Source of the DNA: Luteolibacter luteus
GTDB taxonomy: Bacteria; Verrucomicrobiota; Verrucomicrobiia; Verrucomicrobiales; Akkermansiaceae
Assembly: GCF_012913485.1 (NCBI RefSeq)
Contig: NZ_CP051774.1
Coordinates: forward strand, 5,642,001-5,706,000
Direction of reading: 5' to 3'
DNA: 64,000 nt
The position numbers and the translations under genes are program-made. A model generated the notes under the pieces. That model saw only the letters and a program-made list of their open reading frames with translations, did not search any database and was not told where the DNA came from. Below are positions 24,511-33,271 of the stretch, in pieces (positions within the stretch are counted from its first letter, which is position 1; every line of letters begins with the position of its first letter).

Positions 24511-26679
24511 ATGCCCGCTCACCGCGCCACGCTGCCACTTTTCGGCATCACGATTTTCCTCAGCGCGGCGCTGATGTTCCTGCTGCAGTTGATCTTCGCG
24601 CGAATGGTGCTGCCGCTGCTAGGCGGCAGTCCTGCGGTGTGGAATACGGCGATGGTCTTTTACCAAGCCGTGCTGCTGGCGGGCTATGGGTACGCGCACT
24701 GGCTGGGCTCGAAGTTCCGGGGGGCGACGCAATTCAAGATCCACTCGGTGGTGCTCCTGCTGGCCGCTCTCGCGCTCCCACTCGCCATCCCGCGGGGCTG
24801 GCAGCCGCCGACGGAAATCAATCCAGTCCCGTGGCTCTTGGGCATGCTGGCCTACGCGATCGGTGCGCCCTTCTTCGCGATCTCCACGACAAGCCCCTTG
24901 CTGCAACGCTGGTTTTCGATGACCGGCCATCGGGATGCCGCCGATCCCTATTTCCTGTATGCGGCGGGGAACGTGGGGAGCTTGCTCGGGTTGTTGGGCT
25001 ATCCATTATTGATTGAGCCGCGAACAACCCTCCACTGGCAGGCACAGGCATGGAGCATTGGTTTCGGTGTGCTGGTGTTGCTCGCGATCGCTTGCGGATG
25101 GAGGACGCGAGGTGGTGAGGGTGATGAGAGGCGCGTTGTTGGAAGTGGAGAAGTGGTCGGGAAGGGCAGGCGCCTGAAGTGGGTCGCCCTTGCGATGATT
25201 CCTTCGAGCCTGATGCTCAGTGTGACCTCCTACATTTCCAGCGAGATCGCCGCGGTGCCGCTGTTGTGGGTGATTCCGCTGGCACTTTATCTCGGATCAT
25301 TCGTCATCGTCTTTGCACGACGCGTGCTCATTCCGGTTCGATTCTGTCGCAGGGTCTTGCCTTTCCTCTTGGTCGCGTTGGTGATCGTTCTGGCGACCGG
25401 GGCCACGACGCCCATGGTGCAGTTGGCTGCCTTTCACCTGCTGGTTTTTTTCTGTGCAGCGATGACTTGCCACGGAGAGTTGGCGGAGGATCGCCCTTCT
25501 CCCGGAAAGCTCACGGAGTTTTATCTCTGGATGTCGGTCGGTGGTGTGCTGGGAGGTTGCTTCAATGCGCTGCTGGCGCCGATGTTGTTCAGAGGTCTCC
25601 ACGAGTATCCGGTGATGCTGGTGGCGCTGGCGGCGGTGGCTCTCCCCCTTGGCAATGCCGGGCGCTCGATACCGGGTATGGCGCTTGGGCTTGTTCCTGG
25701 GTTGATTGCCCTTGCGGTGATCTTCCTGCTGCCCCGCGATTTGGAAGGTAACCAACTTCGCAATCTCGCGACCTTTGGAATACCGGCTTTCCTCTGCTAC
25801 CTGATGTCGAAGCGGTCCTGCCGTTTTGCGCTGGCGATCGGTGGTGTCTTGCTGGCCTCGCGCTTTGCGCCGGAGCAGGGCATGAAGACCTTGTTCACGG
25901 AGCGGAGTTTCTTCGGCATCCACCGCGTGGCGAGCGATGGGAAGTTTCACTATCTCTTCCATGGCAAAACGGTGCATGGCATTCAGTCACTAGATCCCGT
26001 GTCGAAGAAGATTCCACTGAGCTACTACCATCCGGGCGGCCCGCTCGGGCAGATCTTTGCCACGCGGGGCTTCGATAGGGTTGCCGCTGTCGGTTTGGGC
26101 GCTGGTGCAGCCGCGATGTATGGGAAGCCGGGACAGGATTTCACTTTCTATGAGATCGATCCGGCGGTGAGGCGGATCGCTTCGGACACCCGCTTCTTCA
26201 GCTATCTCTCCGAGTCTCCGGCCAAGCTCGACTTCGTGACCGGCGATGCCCGGCTCAAGCTCGCGGAGGCTAGGGGAAACTATGATCTGATCATTCTGGA
26301 TGCCTATGGCTCCGACTCCGTGCCGGTGCATCTTCTCACCCGTGAGGCTTTGGTGGTCTATCTTGGCAAGCTTGCGCCGGGCGGGATGATCGCCTTTCAC
26401 ATTTCCAATCTGCACATGGACCTCCGTCCGGTGATCGGGAACCTAGCGGCGGATCAGGGGCTGGCCGGTCTATTCCAAGAGGACGCGGATTTCCCCGATG
26501 ATCCGTCCAATGCGGGCCGAGCGCCTTCGCGGTGGGCGTTGATTGCGAGGGATCGGGCAGACCTTGCAAGTCTGGAGAAGGTGGCGCTGTGGGAAGTCCT
26601 TGAGGCGGATCCGCGAACGGAGGTCTGGACGGATGGTTACTCCAGCATCCTGCCCTTGCTGGATTTCAGTTGGAAATAG
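24511..26679 (+). CDS. Membrane-fused spermidine-synthase-like protein
   Basis: 722 residues from ATG 24511. The first about 450 residues form many membrane helices (from GITIFLSAALMFLLQLIFARMV). The C-terminal about 270 residues are a Rossmann methyltransferase-like domain of the polyamine aminopropyltransferase type, with VAAVGLGAGAAAMY, DFTFYEIDP, FVTGDARLKL and YDLIILDAYGSDSVPVHLLT. Soluble spermidine synthases use decarboxylated SAM. In the membrane-fused group several catalytic residues vary and the reaction is unproven. No speD or speE partner is near. Confidence 0.85.
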   Translation: MPAHRATLPLFGITIFLSAALMFLLQLIFARMVLPLLGGSPAVWNTAMVFYQAVLLAGYGYAHWLGSKFRGATQFKIHSVVLLLAALALPLAIPRGWQPPTEINPVPWLLGMLAYAIGAPFFAISTTSPLLQRWFSMTGHRDAADPYFLYAAGNVGSLLGLLGYPLLIEPRTTLHWQAQAWSIGFGVLVLLAIACGWRTRGGEGDERRVVGSGEVVGKGRRLKWVALAMIPSSLMLSVTSYISSEIAAVPLLWVIPLALYLGSFVIVFARRVLIPVRFCRRVLPFLLVALVIVLATGATTPMVQLAAFHLLVFFCAAMTCHGELAEDRPSPGKLTEFYLWMSVGGVLGGCFNALLAPMLFRGLHEYPVMLVALAAVALPLGNAGRSIPGMALGLVPGLIALAVIFLLPRDLEGNQLRNLATFGIPAFLCYLMSKRSCRFALAIGGVLLASRFAPEQGMKTLFTERSFFGIHRVASDGKFHYLFHGKTVHGIQSLDPVSKKIPLSYYHPGGPLGQIFATRGFDRVAAVGLGAGAAAMYGKPGQDFTFYEIDPAVRRIASDTRFFSYLSESPAKLDFVTGDARLKLAEARGNYDLIILDAYGSDSVPVHLLTREALVVYLGKLAPGGMIAFHISNLHMDLRPVIGNLAADQGLAGLFQEDADFPDDPSNAGRAPSRWALIARDRADLASLEKVALWEVLEADPRTEVWTDGYSSILPLLDFSWK

Positions 26680-26753
26680 GAGGGGAATTGCTGCGGATGG
26701 CTTGAAAGGCCCCGCTACTTGCGGTTTTCCGCGCTTTCGCACCGGGCGATGGG

Positions 26754-27674
26754 GTGTTAGAATGCGCGGTGTTTCCGATCCGACGGCTCCGATCCATCCT
26801 CTTCTGGCGGCGTTTGACCCGCCGCTGGGTGCATCACCGGCATACAGACAATGCCGCAGCCTTGGCCTTCTACGCTCTGATCTCGCTGCCGCCGCTGTTG
26901 CTGATCGGCGTGACGGTGGCGAGCATGGTGATCGGGGAGAAGTCGGCGCATGGTGAGCTGGAGAAGCAGTTTGCCGCGGTGCTGGGGCCGGAGTTGGCCG
27001 ATACCATCGAGGGCATCTTGCAAAGCGCCCGGATTGCCCCGCGTTCAGACCCATGGGCGTTCATCGTGGCGATGACCACCTTGCTCTATGCCGGGTCGCA
27101 TGTGCTGTCGAAGCTTCGCAAGACACTGAATGTCGTGAATGAAGCGGCACCGGCCGATCCCTCGCGGCCCTGGCTCCGGCGCGTTGCGGCGCGGGGGCTG
27201 TGCGCAGGGCTTATCCTGGTATTTGGTGCCTTGTTGGTCGCGGCCACCGTGTTGCAGGGGTTTGCGGCTTATATCGCGACGCGGATGGATGCTCCTTGGC
27301 TGGATGACTTCAATCTGGTCCAGGACCTCGGCTGGCTGTCGACGTATCTGTTCCTGACGATTGCCTTTGCTCTGATCCTGAAGGTCCTGCCAAGGCGTCG
27401 TCCTTTGTGGCGGTATGCCTTTGTCGGGGCCGCGTTCGCGGCGCTGACCACCGGGTCTTTGAAGGGAGTCCTGGACTTCTATTTCCGCCACAGCATGTGG
27501 GGTTCCTTCATCGGCAGCGGTTTGAATTTCCTGCTCTTCCTGTTCTGGCTCTTCGTGTCGATCCAAGGCTTCCTGGCAGGAGCCGAGATCTCCGCGTGGC
27601 TCGGCCGCCGCGCCGGGATACGGAAGAAGGCAGCGCTGAAGCAAGCGGAGGTTGCCAGCCTTGGAGGCGAGTGA
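26754..27674 (+). CDS. YihY/BrkB family membrane protein
   Basis: 306 residues; GTG 26754 chosen, GTG 26769 is equally possible. Six membrane segments and the family signatures HTDNAAALAFYALISLPPLLL, WAFIVAMTTLLYAGSHVLSKLRKTLN and FVGAAFAALTTGSLKGVLDFYF are visible. YihY/BrkB proteins are inner-membrane proteins of uncertain function (once mis-assigned as RNase BN, also linked to serum resistance). It converges with the GH76 gene with a 6-base gap. Confidence 0.88.
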   Translation: MLECAVFPIRRLRSILFWRRLTRRWVHHRHTDNAAALAFYALISLPPLLLIGVTVASMVIGEKSAHGELEKQFAAVLGPELADTIEGILQSARIAPRSDPWAFIVAMTTLLYAGSHVLSKLRKTLNVVNEAAPADPSRPWLRRVAARGLCAGLILVFGALLVAATVLQGFAAYIATRMDAPWLDDFNLVQDLGWLSTYLFLTIAFALILKVLPRRRPLWRYAFVGAAFAALTTGSLKGVLDFYFRHSMWGSFIGSGLNFLLFLFWLFVSIQGFLAGAEISAWLGRRAGIRKKAALKQAEVASLGGE

Positions 27675-27680
27675 AGCGGG

Positions 27681-28865
27681 CTATTCTGCGGCTCTCTCCT
27701 TTTCTTCCGGCTTTGCTGCTGCCGGAGCCTCCTTTGCCGCCAGCCAATAGATCCGCGCCGGGCTGGCTTGATTGAGCAGCACTGCCTCCTTCACCGGGTT
27801 TCCCCAGCGGCGGTCCCAGCGATGGGAGTAGCGGCCGTTTTCGTCCTTCATCTTATCGTGAAGGTGAACCAGGCAACGGCCTACGGTTTCTTTCCAATGA
27901 GGGTTCTTGTCGCGTGCATGGAGCTCCAGGAAGGACTCCAGCAAGAGGTGGGCGAAGCGCCCGCTATCGGAAATTGCACCAGTGGGGTGAATCCATTGCT
28001 TCTCGGCGGCGGTGGCCATGCGCTTGGCTTCTTCGAGATAGCTTGCCTCACCGGTGATGTCGTGAAGCAGGCAGTTCGCGCGGATCATCAGTGCGGAATT
28101 GTAGGTAAACTTCCGGCGGTCGATGCGGCCGTCCATTTTGACGTTGTCCCAGAAAAGCCCGTCCTGGTCCTGAAGGGTCTTGCGGGTCCACGTGTAGACG
28201 CGCTTCGCGGTTTCAAGATGTTTCTCGTCCTTCGTGAGTTGGTACATCCGCAGGGCGGAGACGATGGCCGGGGCATTGGTGCAAGTATTCTTGGAGGTCT
28301 TTTCGACTTCCCGCCAGTAAAGGCCACCGCCGAGCTTGTCGTCCTCGCCGCTCATCACGAAGCGGAAGGTTGCAAGGGAGCGGTCAAGATACTTGGTGTC
28401 CTTCGTCAGCTCGAAGACCTCGGCCAAGGCAAGAACCAGCCAGGCATTGTCATCATAGTAGCGGTCCGAAGCCTTGGGGCCCGGCTGCACGTCGAAGCCT
28501 TCGATCCCATCGTGCTTGAGCCAGTAAACTTGGATGGCGTCGGCATAATCCTTCATCGGGCCCATGTACTTCTCCGGCTCCAGCGAGGAGGCCGCAGCCA
28601 TGGCGGTAAGCTGGACGCCCACGCCCCACATGAAGGCGGGATGATCGGGCTTCTTGGTCTCCACATTCGCCTTTTCCGCGTAAAGCTTGAGCTCCGGCAT
28701 CCAGAGATCCTTGTGAAGCACTTCCATCGTTTCGGCGCCCCACTGGCGGAATGGAGGGTTCACCTTTGTCTCCGCAACGTCTTGCGCGAGGACGTTGCCC
28801 ATCGAGAGCGCAAATATCGCGAAATAGTGTAAAATTTGACAGGAGGAAGGTGTTTCAAAACGCAT
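27681..28865 (-). CDS. Secreted GH76-like alpha-mannanase
   Basis: 394 residues from ATG 28865, which gives a good signal peptide (CQILHYFAIFALSMGNVLAQ); the longer upstream frame lacks family character. The (alpha/alpha)6 barrel shows the GH76 catalytic pair in RYYDDNAWLVLALAEVFEL, plus GGGLYWREVEKTSKNTCTNAPAI and FTYNSALMIRANCLL. GH76 enzymes cleave alpha-1,6-mannan, such as the yeast cell-wall backbone. The C-terminal tail is Ala/Glu/Lys-rich. The GH97 gene lies upstream in the same direction. Confidence 0.88.
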   Translation of the reverse strand: MRFETPSSCQILHYFAIFALSMGNVLAQDVAETKVNPPFRQWGAETMEVLHKDLWMPELKLYAEKANVETKKPDHPAFMWGVGVQLTAMAAASSLEPEKYMGPMKDYADAIQVYWLKHDGIEGFDVQPGPKASDRYYDDNAWLVLALAEVFELTKDTKYLDRSLATFRFVMSGEDDKLGGGLYWREVEKTSKNTCTNAPAIVSALRMYQLTKDEKHLETAKRVYTWTRKTLQDQDGLFWDNVKMDGRIDRRKFTYNSALMIRANCLLHDITGEASYLEEAKRMATAAEKQWIHPTGAISDSGRFAHLLLESFLELHARDKNPHWKETVGRCLVHLHDKMKDENGRYSHRWDRRWGNPVKEAVLLNQASPARIYWLAAKEAPAAAKPEEKERAAE

Positions 28866-29014
28866 GCGCAAGATTCGTAACAGAGGCGTGCGATCTTGCG
28901 AGAATTCCGGATTTCTTGGGAGGAATGAGAAGCCTCCCCAAGTGAGGGGCAACCGATGAATTGGAGAGACCTGCCGGTTCGAAAAATTCGCTGGTCTTCC
29001 GGGATGCCGAGTTT

Positions 29015-29054
29015 CGCCTGATAACCCTGTTAAAAACATGGAAAATAACAGGCG
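29015..29054 (+). repeat. Palindromic CCTGTTA element, copy 2
   Basis: Reads CGCCTGATAACCCTGTTAAA, then AACATGGAAAATAACAGGCG. It shares the inverted ends (CGCCTG.TA and TAACAGGCG) and the internal CCTGTTAAAA with copies at 17002 and 43328. It lies upstream of the GH76 start (150 bases) and downstream of GH97. Confidence 0.7.
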
Positions 29055-29135
29055 CAACTCTGCTGGAATGGCCGTAGCCTCCCGCTGTTTTCGACCCTGA
29101 TTTTGATCCAGTGAGATGTCGTGCGTAAGCGTTCC

Positions 29136-29160
29136 CCATCGGCGCGTTTTACGCCGATGG
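29136..29160 (-). terminator. Hairpin downstream of GH97
   Basis: CCATCGGCG (29136-29144) pairs with CGCCGATGG (29152-29160) across CGTTTTA. It lies 67 bases past the GH97 stop. There is no T-run on the minus strand, so the assignment is from position. Confidence 0.4.
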
Positions 29161-29226
29161 CGGGGATCGTTCTACTGCCTGCTCCGGCGATAAAGCCGGG
29201 GACTTGGCTCGGCTTGAAAAGCAGCG

Positions 29227-31605
29227 CTACTTCTTTCGCAGGATCACCACGAAACCACCGCCCGGCTGCATGGTCAGGGCCAGCTTTTCCTCCGGTTTCA
29301 TGCTGCCCTTGGTAATTTCCAGCTTCGTCTTGTCGCCGGCGACATCGGCAAAGCGAATCGTGTCGCATTCTCCTTGGGCAAGCAGGCCGGGATCGAGTTC
29401 ATAGGTCTTCACCTCGTCGCTGCCGTTGATACCGCCGATCCACCACTGGGTGCCGAACCTCCGGGCGATCACGGCCAGTTCGCCGATCTTGCTGGCGGGC
29501 AGCACGCGGGTTTCATCCCAAGTCACCGGTTTGGTGCGGATAAAGCTGACGACTTCCTCCGGCTGCGCGAGATAAGCTTCCGCGCTATCCGCCCAATGAT
29601 TGATCGGGGAGTTGTAGGCCACGGCCGTAGCCATCTGTGAGCCTGCGGTAGTCTTGCCCATCGGGCCGGGGCGGAAGACCGTCGGGGTAAAGTCACCGGG
29701 TCCGGTGACCAGTCGCGTGAATGGAAGGGCTGCCAAATGTGAGCGGGCGATGTTACCCCCTTGCTCCATTCCAAAGATCGCCTCGCGGGTCATCCAGTGT
29801 GGCCAGGTGCGCTCTTCGCCGGCGGGTTTGTTCGCGCCGTGAAAGTTGATCAGGATGTGGTGCTTCGCGCCGAGTTCCAGGCAGGACTTGAAAAAGGCGA
29901 GGCGCTCCTGGCTCTCGCTGTCCATGAAGTCGATCTTCACGCCCACAGCTCCGGCCTTCGCGACCTTTTCAAAAAACTCCTCGCGCTTGGATGGTTCCTT
30001 GAGTCGCTCCCAGTGCTCCCAGACCATGATCTTCACTTTCTTCTTCGCCGCGTAGGCACAGACCTCCTTCAGGCTGGCCCACTCGTCCTTACCATTGCGA
30101 TGCCAGCCCATCTTCGGCTCGCGCCACGGGTCATCGATCACATAGTACTGGCAGTTCAGCTTCGCGGCATCGTCCACGTAGCCCATGATGCGGTCCCACT
30201 GAGCGGTGTCCCATTGGCCGAAGCCCCAGGTCCAGAAGGAGCGTCCGGGTTTGATCCAGTCTTCCTTCACTCCATTCGGGAAGAGCTTGGGATCGGGCGG
30301 AGGAGAGACATTGTAGACGATGCTCTGGTTCACCAAAGCCGTCAGGTCTTGGGCTGCGATGACGATGCGCCAGGGGGTGCTGATCTCACCGTCCATGGTC
30401 CAGCCCTTCGAATCGTCTTCGAAGATCCCGTTCAGCACCCGGCCGCGTGGTCCCAGGGTCATGCCGCTGTAGCCGAACATGTTCGCCTCCGTGATGGAGG
30501 CATAGCCGCCGTCCTTCAGCTCCACGGTCACCGGCATGGTGATTTGGCGGGCGGGGGAGTGGTCATCAGTGGAGAAGTGCAGGTAGTTCGCCTCGTAGTT
30601 CGCGGTATTATGATGACTCCAGTAGTTCGAACCCTCCGGCAGGATAAAGGAGGTCGCTTCGCCGCCTACCTTCCGTTTGCCCTTGCCGGGGATCAGGTAG
30701 CGCCACGCGATGCCGTCATCATAGGCGCGGAGTTCGAGAGTCCATGGCTGGTCGAGACCCTTTGAGCGAATCTGGACCTTCAAACCCTTGCCGTGATCAC
30801 GCAGGGAAGCGGTGTTGCCGATCCAAGGATAGGTGGCATCCGTGGCGTAGCTCTCGGAGTCCCGGAGCTCAGCATTTTCTCCGAGATCCAAGCCATCCAC
30901 GGTGACACCGAGAGGCGAGGGGGAGAGAAGCTCCTTGTCGCCCATGGAGGCGCTCAAGGAAAGCCGGCCGGAGTGATCGACGAAGAGGAGGGCTCCGATC
31001 TTGCCATCGGGACTTTGCAAGGTGGTGGTCTTTCCGGCATCGCGAGGCTTCAGCTCCGTGCCGCCGGTGTAGTGTGGCAGCTCCATGGCCCAGCGGGGCG
31101 ACATTACCGGTGTCTTCCCGTTATAGATGAAGCGTGCCTCGGCCCAATCGGCGTGATCGTAGTTCTTTCCGTCTCCGCCATCGGTCACGCGGAGTTCGAT
31201 GATCTTCTTTCCCGTCAGATCCACCGAGATCTGTTTCGCGGCCTCGCCTTTCCGGATGACACCGGTGTCGTGGATGACCTTGTCATCCACGAGGACCTGG
31301 AAGGCCACCGAGCCCGCGCCATCGGTCGAATCGTCCACTCCCACGGTGGCTTCGAACTTCAGTGCCGCAGCTCCTTCATTGAGAAAATATGCCTGGCTGG
31401 GCGCATGAGTGCCCACGCCGCGCTCGAAGCCCTTCCCGGAGATCGTCAGGGGCTTGTTCTCCATCGATCGGTTCTTCCGCGCGCTGCCGAAGCCGGTAAC
31501 GATCTCGTTCACGTCGTAGTCGTCCAGCCATGCGCTTTCTTCCGCGCGGATCAAGGATGGCAGGGCGAGAAGGCATAGGAGCAGGTGATGGGTTCTCGGG
31601 GTCAT
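29227..31605 (-). CDS. Secreted GH97 glycoside hydrolase with N-terminal NPCBM domain
   Basis: 792 residues with a signal peptide (HHLLLCLLALPSLIRAEE). Residues about 24-162 are an NPCBM-type carbohydrate-binding domain (ISGKGFERGVGTHAPSQ, HADWAEARFIYNG). The rest is GH97: an N-terminal beta-sandwich, a TIM barrel with FWTWGFGQWDTAQWDRIM, CQYYVIDDPWREP, VMVWEHWE and GVKIDFMDSESQE, and a C-terminal beta domain. The Asp in KIDFMDSE is the position of the nucleophile in the retaining alpha-galactosidase branch of GH97, which favours alpha-galactosidase over SusB-type alpha-glucosidase. Anomeric mechanism and substrate are inferred. Confidence 0.92.
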   Translation of the reverse strand: MTPRTHHLLLCLLALPSLIRAEESAWLDDYDVNEIVTGFGSARKNRSMENKPLTISGKGFERGVGTHAPSQAYFLNEGAAALKFEATVGVDDSTDGAGSVAFQVLVDDKVIHDTGVIRKGEAAKQISVDLTGKKIIELRVTDGGDGKNYDHADWAEARFIYNGKTPVMSPRWAMELPHYTGGTELKPRDAGKTTTLQSPDGKIGALLFVDHSGRLSLSASMGDKELLSPSPLGVTVDGLDLGENAELRDSESYATDATYPWIGNTASLRDHGKGLKVQIRSKGLDQPWTLELRAYDDGIAWRYLIPGKGKRKVGGEATSFILPEGSNYWSHHNTANYEANYLHFSTDDHSPARQITMPVTVELKDGGYASITEANMFGYSGMTLGPRGRVLNGIFEDDSKGWTMDGEISTPWRIVIAAQDLTALVNQSIVYNVSPPPDPKLFPNGVKEDWIKPGRSFWTWGFGQWDTAQWDRIMGYVDDAAKLNCQYYVIDDPWREPKMGWHRNGKDEWASLKEVCAYAAKKKVKIMVWEHWERLKEPSKREEFFEKVAKAGAVGVKIDFMDSESQERLAFFKSCLELGAKHHILINFHGANKPAGEERTWPHWMTREAIFGMEQGGNIARSHLAALPFTRLVTGPGDFTPTVFRPGPMGKTTAGSQMATAVAYNSPINHWADSAEAYLAQPEEVVSFIRTKPVTWDETRVLPASKIGELAVIARRFGTQWWIGGINGSDEVKTYELDPGLLAQGECDTIRFADVAGDKTKLEITKGSMKPEEKLALTMQPGGGFVVILRKK

Positions 31606-31775
31606 GGAGATGGGCGTCGCGACAATTGTTCCTGATCAGTCGAAAAGACGCATCCCCCGATGGAGTGAAGCACCCCGGGCGGGTAGGTGGCCGATTCGAC
31701 AATTCCTCCGCCTTTCCAATCGTCAACCGGTCGATCCCCGGCATGATCGGGAATCGATTTTTCCGCATTCATCCG

Positions 31776-32426
31776 ATGAAAGCATTCCACCTTTTCGTTT
31801 TCGCCGCCGTTCTTCCGCTCGCTTCCTGCGATAAAATCAAGGAGGCAGCGGGAAATACCGCCGATGCCGCGCTGGAGCGGGCGAAGGAGCAGGTGAAGCA
31901 GGAGCTCAAGGCAACGATCGAGGACACAGAGCTGATGAAGTCCGGCAGGGAGTACGCAGAGAAAGCGAAGAGTGCCCTAGGCACGCTGAATCTCGACAAG
32001 CTGAGAGGGGAGGTGGAGCAGGTAAAGGTAGCCCTTGAGAACGGTGACTACGCTGCTGCGGAAAAGCTTAGCGGCTCCGTAGACAAGTTTCTCGATACCA
32101 AGCTGGTCGGCGACACCGTGGAACTCATGAAGATCCGCGCGGAGCAGGGAACGGAGGCTGCGCAGCGTAAGCTCACCGAGACGCTCGCGCTGCCGGACCT
32201 GGCTCCAGAGCAGAAGGCATATCTGGAGAAGCTGAAGGGCCGGATCGCGAACTTCAACGCGCAGGATCAGGAAGAAGCCACCCGCATGCTGATCCTCTCT
32301 GTCGTCGCCAGCGCCGAGTCAAAGATCGGTCACGGCGGCGAAGCCGTGATGTGGGTGATCGACAAGGTCTTCCCCGGGACTTCGGAGAAGCTGGTGGAGG
32401 AGATCAAGGTGGAAGCGGAGAAGTGA
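31776..32426 (+). CDS. Predicted lipoprotein, helical
   Basis: 216 residues from ATG 31776, signal peptide with lipobox LASC (Cys about 19). The mature part is Lys/Glu-rich and nearly all helical (EAAGNTADAALERAKEQVKQ), with an apolipoprotein/LEA-like heptad feel in the first 100 residues. No family was recognised. It converges with the glycosyltransferase-like gene 12 bases away. Confidence 0.7.
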   Translation: MKAFHLFVFAAVLPLASCDKIKEAAGNTADAALERAKEQVKQELKATIEDTELMKSGREYAEKAKSALGTLNLDKLRGEVEQVKVALENGDYAAAEKLSGSVDKFLDTKLVGDTVELMKIRAEQGTEAAQRKLTETLALPDLAPEQKAYLEKLKGRIANFNAQDQEEATRMLILSVVASAESKIGHGGEAVMWVIDKVFPGTSEKLVEEIKVEAEK

Positions 32427-32437
32427 GATAAGCGATC

Positions 32438-33199
32438 TCACTCCTTCCAATACTCCGCGACCCATGGTGCGGGGAGCACGCGGTGGTGGATCTTCCCGGT
32501 GGAGATCCCGTCCACGGCGTCCGGCGGATCCGGCTTGCCGTGGAAAACCAAAAACTTTGCGCCTTCGGGCTTCTTTGGAGCCGAGATCAGATTCAGAGGG
32601 AACGCGGGGCGGCAGTTGTATTTGAAGCTGCGCACCCACTTCTCCGGCCACCAGTAGCGCTCCTTCATCGCATAGGTGAGGAAGGCCTGCTCGGTCTGGA
32701 AGATCGAGCGGTCTTGGGCCCGGTCCATCTCGCGGATAAAGGTATCGTAGATGTATTGGGACTTTCCGGCCTCGAAGCGGAAGATGGAAGAGTTCCCGAT
32801 GTCCGGGCGCGGGCGGAGGATCTGCTTCCGGCGCTCGATCCAATTGTGGATGATGCAGTTCTTCCCCGGCTGGTAGTCGAAGAAGCAGTCGATCGAATCC
32901 AGGATCACCAGATCCAGATCGAGGAAAAGGGTGGGCCCTTCCAAGTTCGCGAAGCCATCGCGGGTCATCACCAGCTTCAGGAAAACATTCGGCCACTTCG
33001 CCTGAGTGATACCCGGATTCTCCGGGAAAGGATGCGTTTCGATTCCCTCGACGAAACCGGCGGGGTCATCGGTCAGGCAGACGAAACGGAAGGGCCGCGA
33101 CAGGTTCCTGCCGATGGAGCGGTACAGGATATTGACGTAGCGGGCGGGGTATCGCTTCCCCCACTTCATGCAGATCACATTGACGGGCGCTCCAGACAT
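32438..33199 (-). CDS. GT8-like nucleotide-sugar transferase
   Basis: 253 residues from ATG 33199. It starts with NVICMKWGKRYPARYVNIL and carries LFLDLDLVILDS, a DxD-like motif that binds the metal-nucleotide sugar in GT-A glycosyltransferases. PARYVNILYRSIGRNLSRPFRFVCLTDD matches families of bacterial 'glycosyltransferase' proteins related to GT8. No membrane segment is visible. Donor and acceptor are unknown. The gene stands between convergent and unrelated neighbours, so pathway context is lacking. Confidence 0.65.
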   Translation of the reverse strand: MSGAPVNVICMKWGKRYPARYVNILYRSIGRNLSRPFRFVCLTDDPAGFVEGIETHPFPENPGITQAKWPNVFLKLVMTRDGFANLEGPTLFLDLDLVILDSIDCFFDYQPGKNCIIHNWIERRKQILRPRPDIGNSSIFRFEAGKSQYIYDTFIREMDRAQDRSIFQTEQAFLTYAMKERYWWPEKWVRSFKYNCRPAFPLNLISAPKKPEGAKFLVFHGKPDPPDAVDGISTGKIHHRVLPAPWVAEYWKE

Positions 33200-33271
33200 C
33201 GGTGCCGGAAAGAATGGGCCGCCGGAGCGGTCCGGGCCAAGGGGAATCGGATCGGGTCGCAAACGGTAGGA

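Larger units (their letters stand above)
28866..29226. other. Intergenic region between GH97 and GH76 genes
   Basis: About 360 bases. It contains the second CCTGTTA element (29015-29054), a hairpin at 29136-29160 and a smaller CCGGC/GCCGG hairpin near 29180-29195. No coding sequence is supported. The GH76 promoter should lie between the repeat and 28865. Confidence 0.6.
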
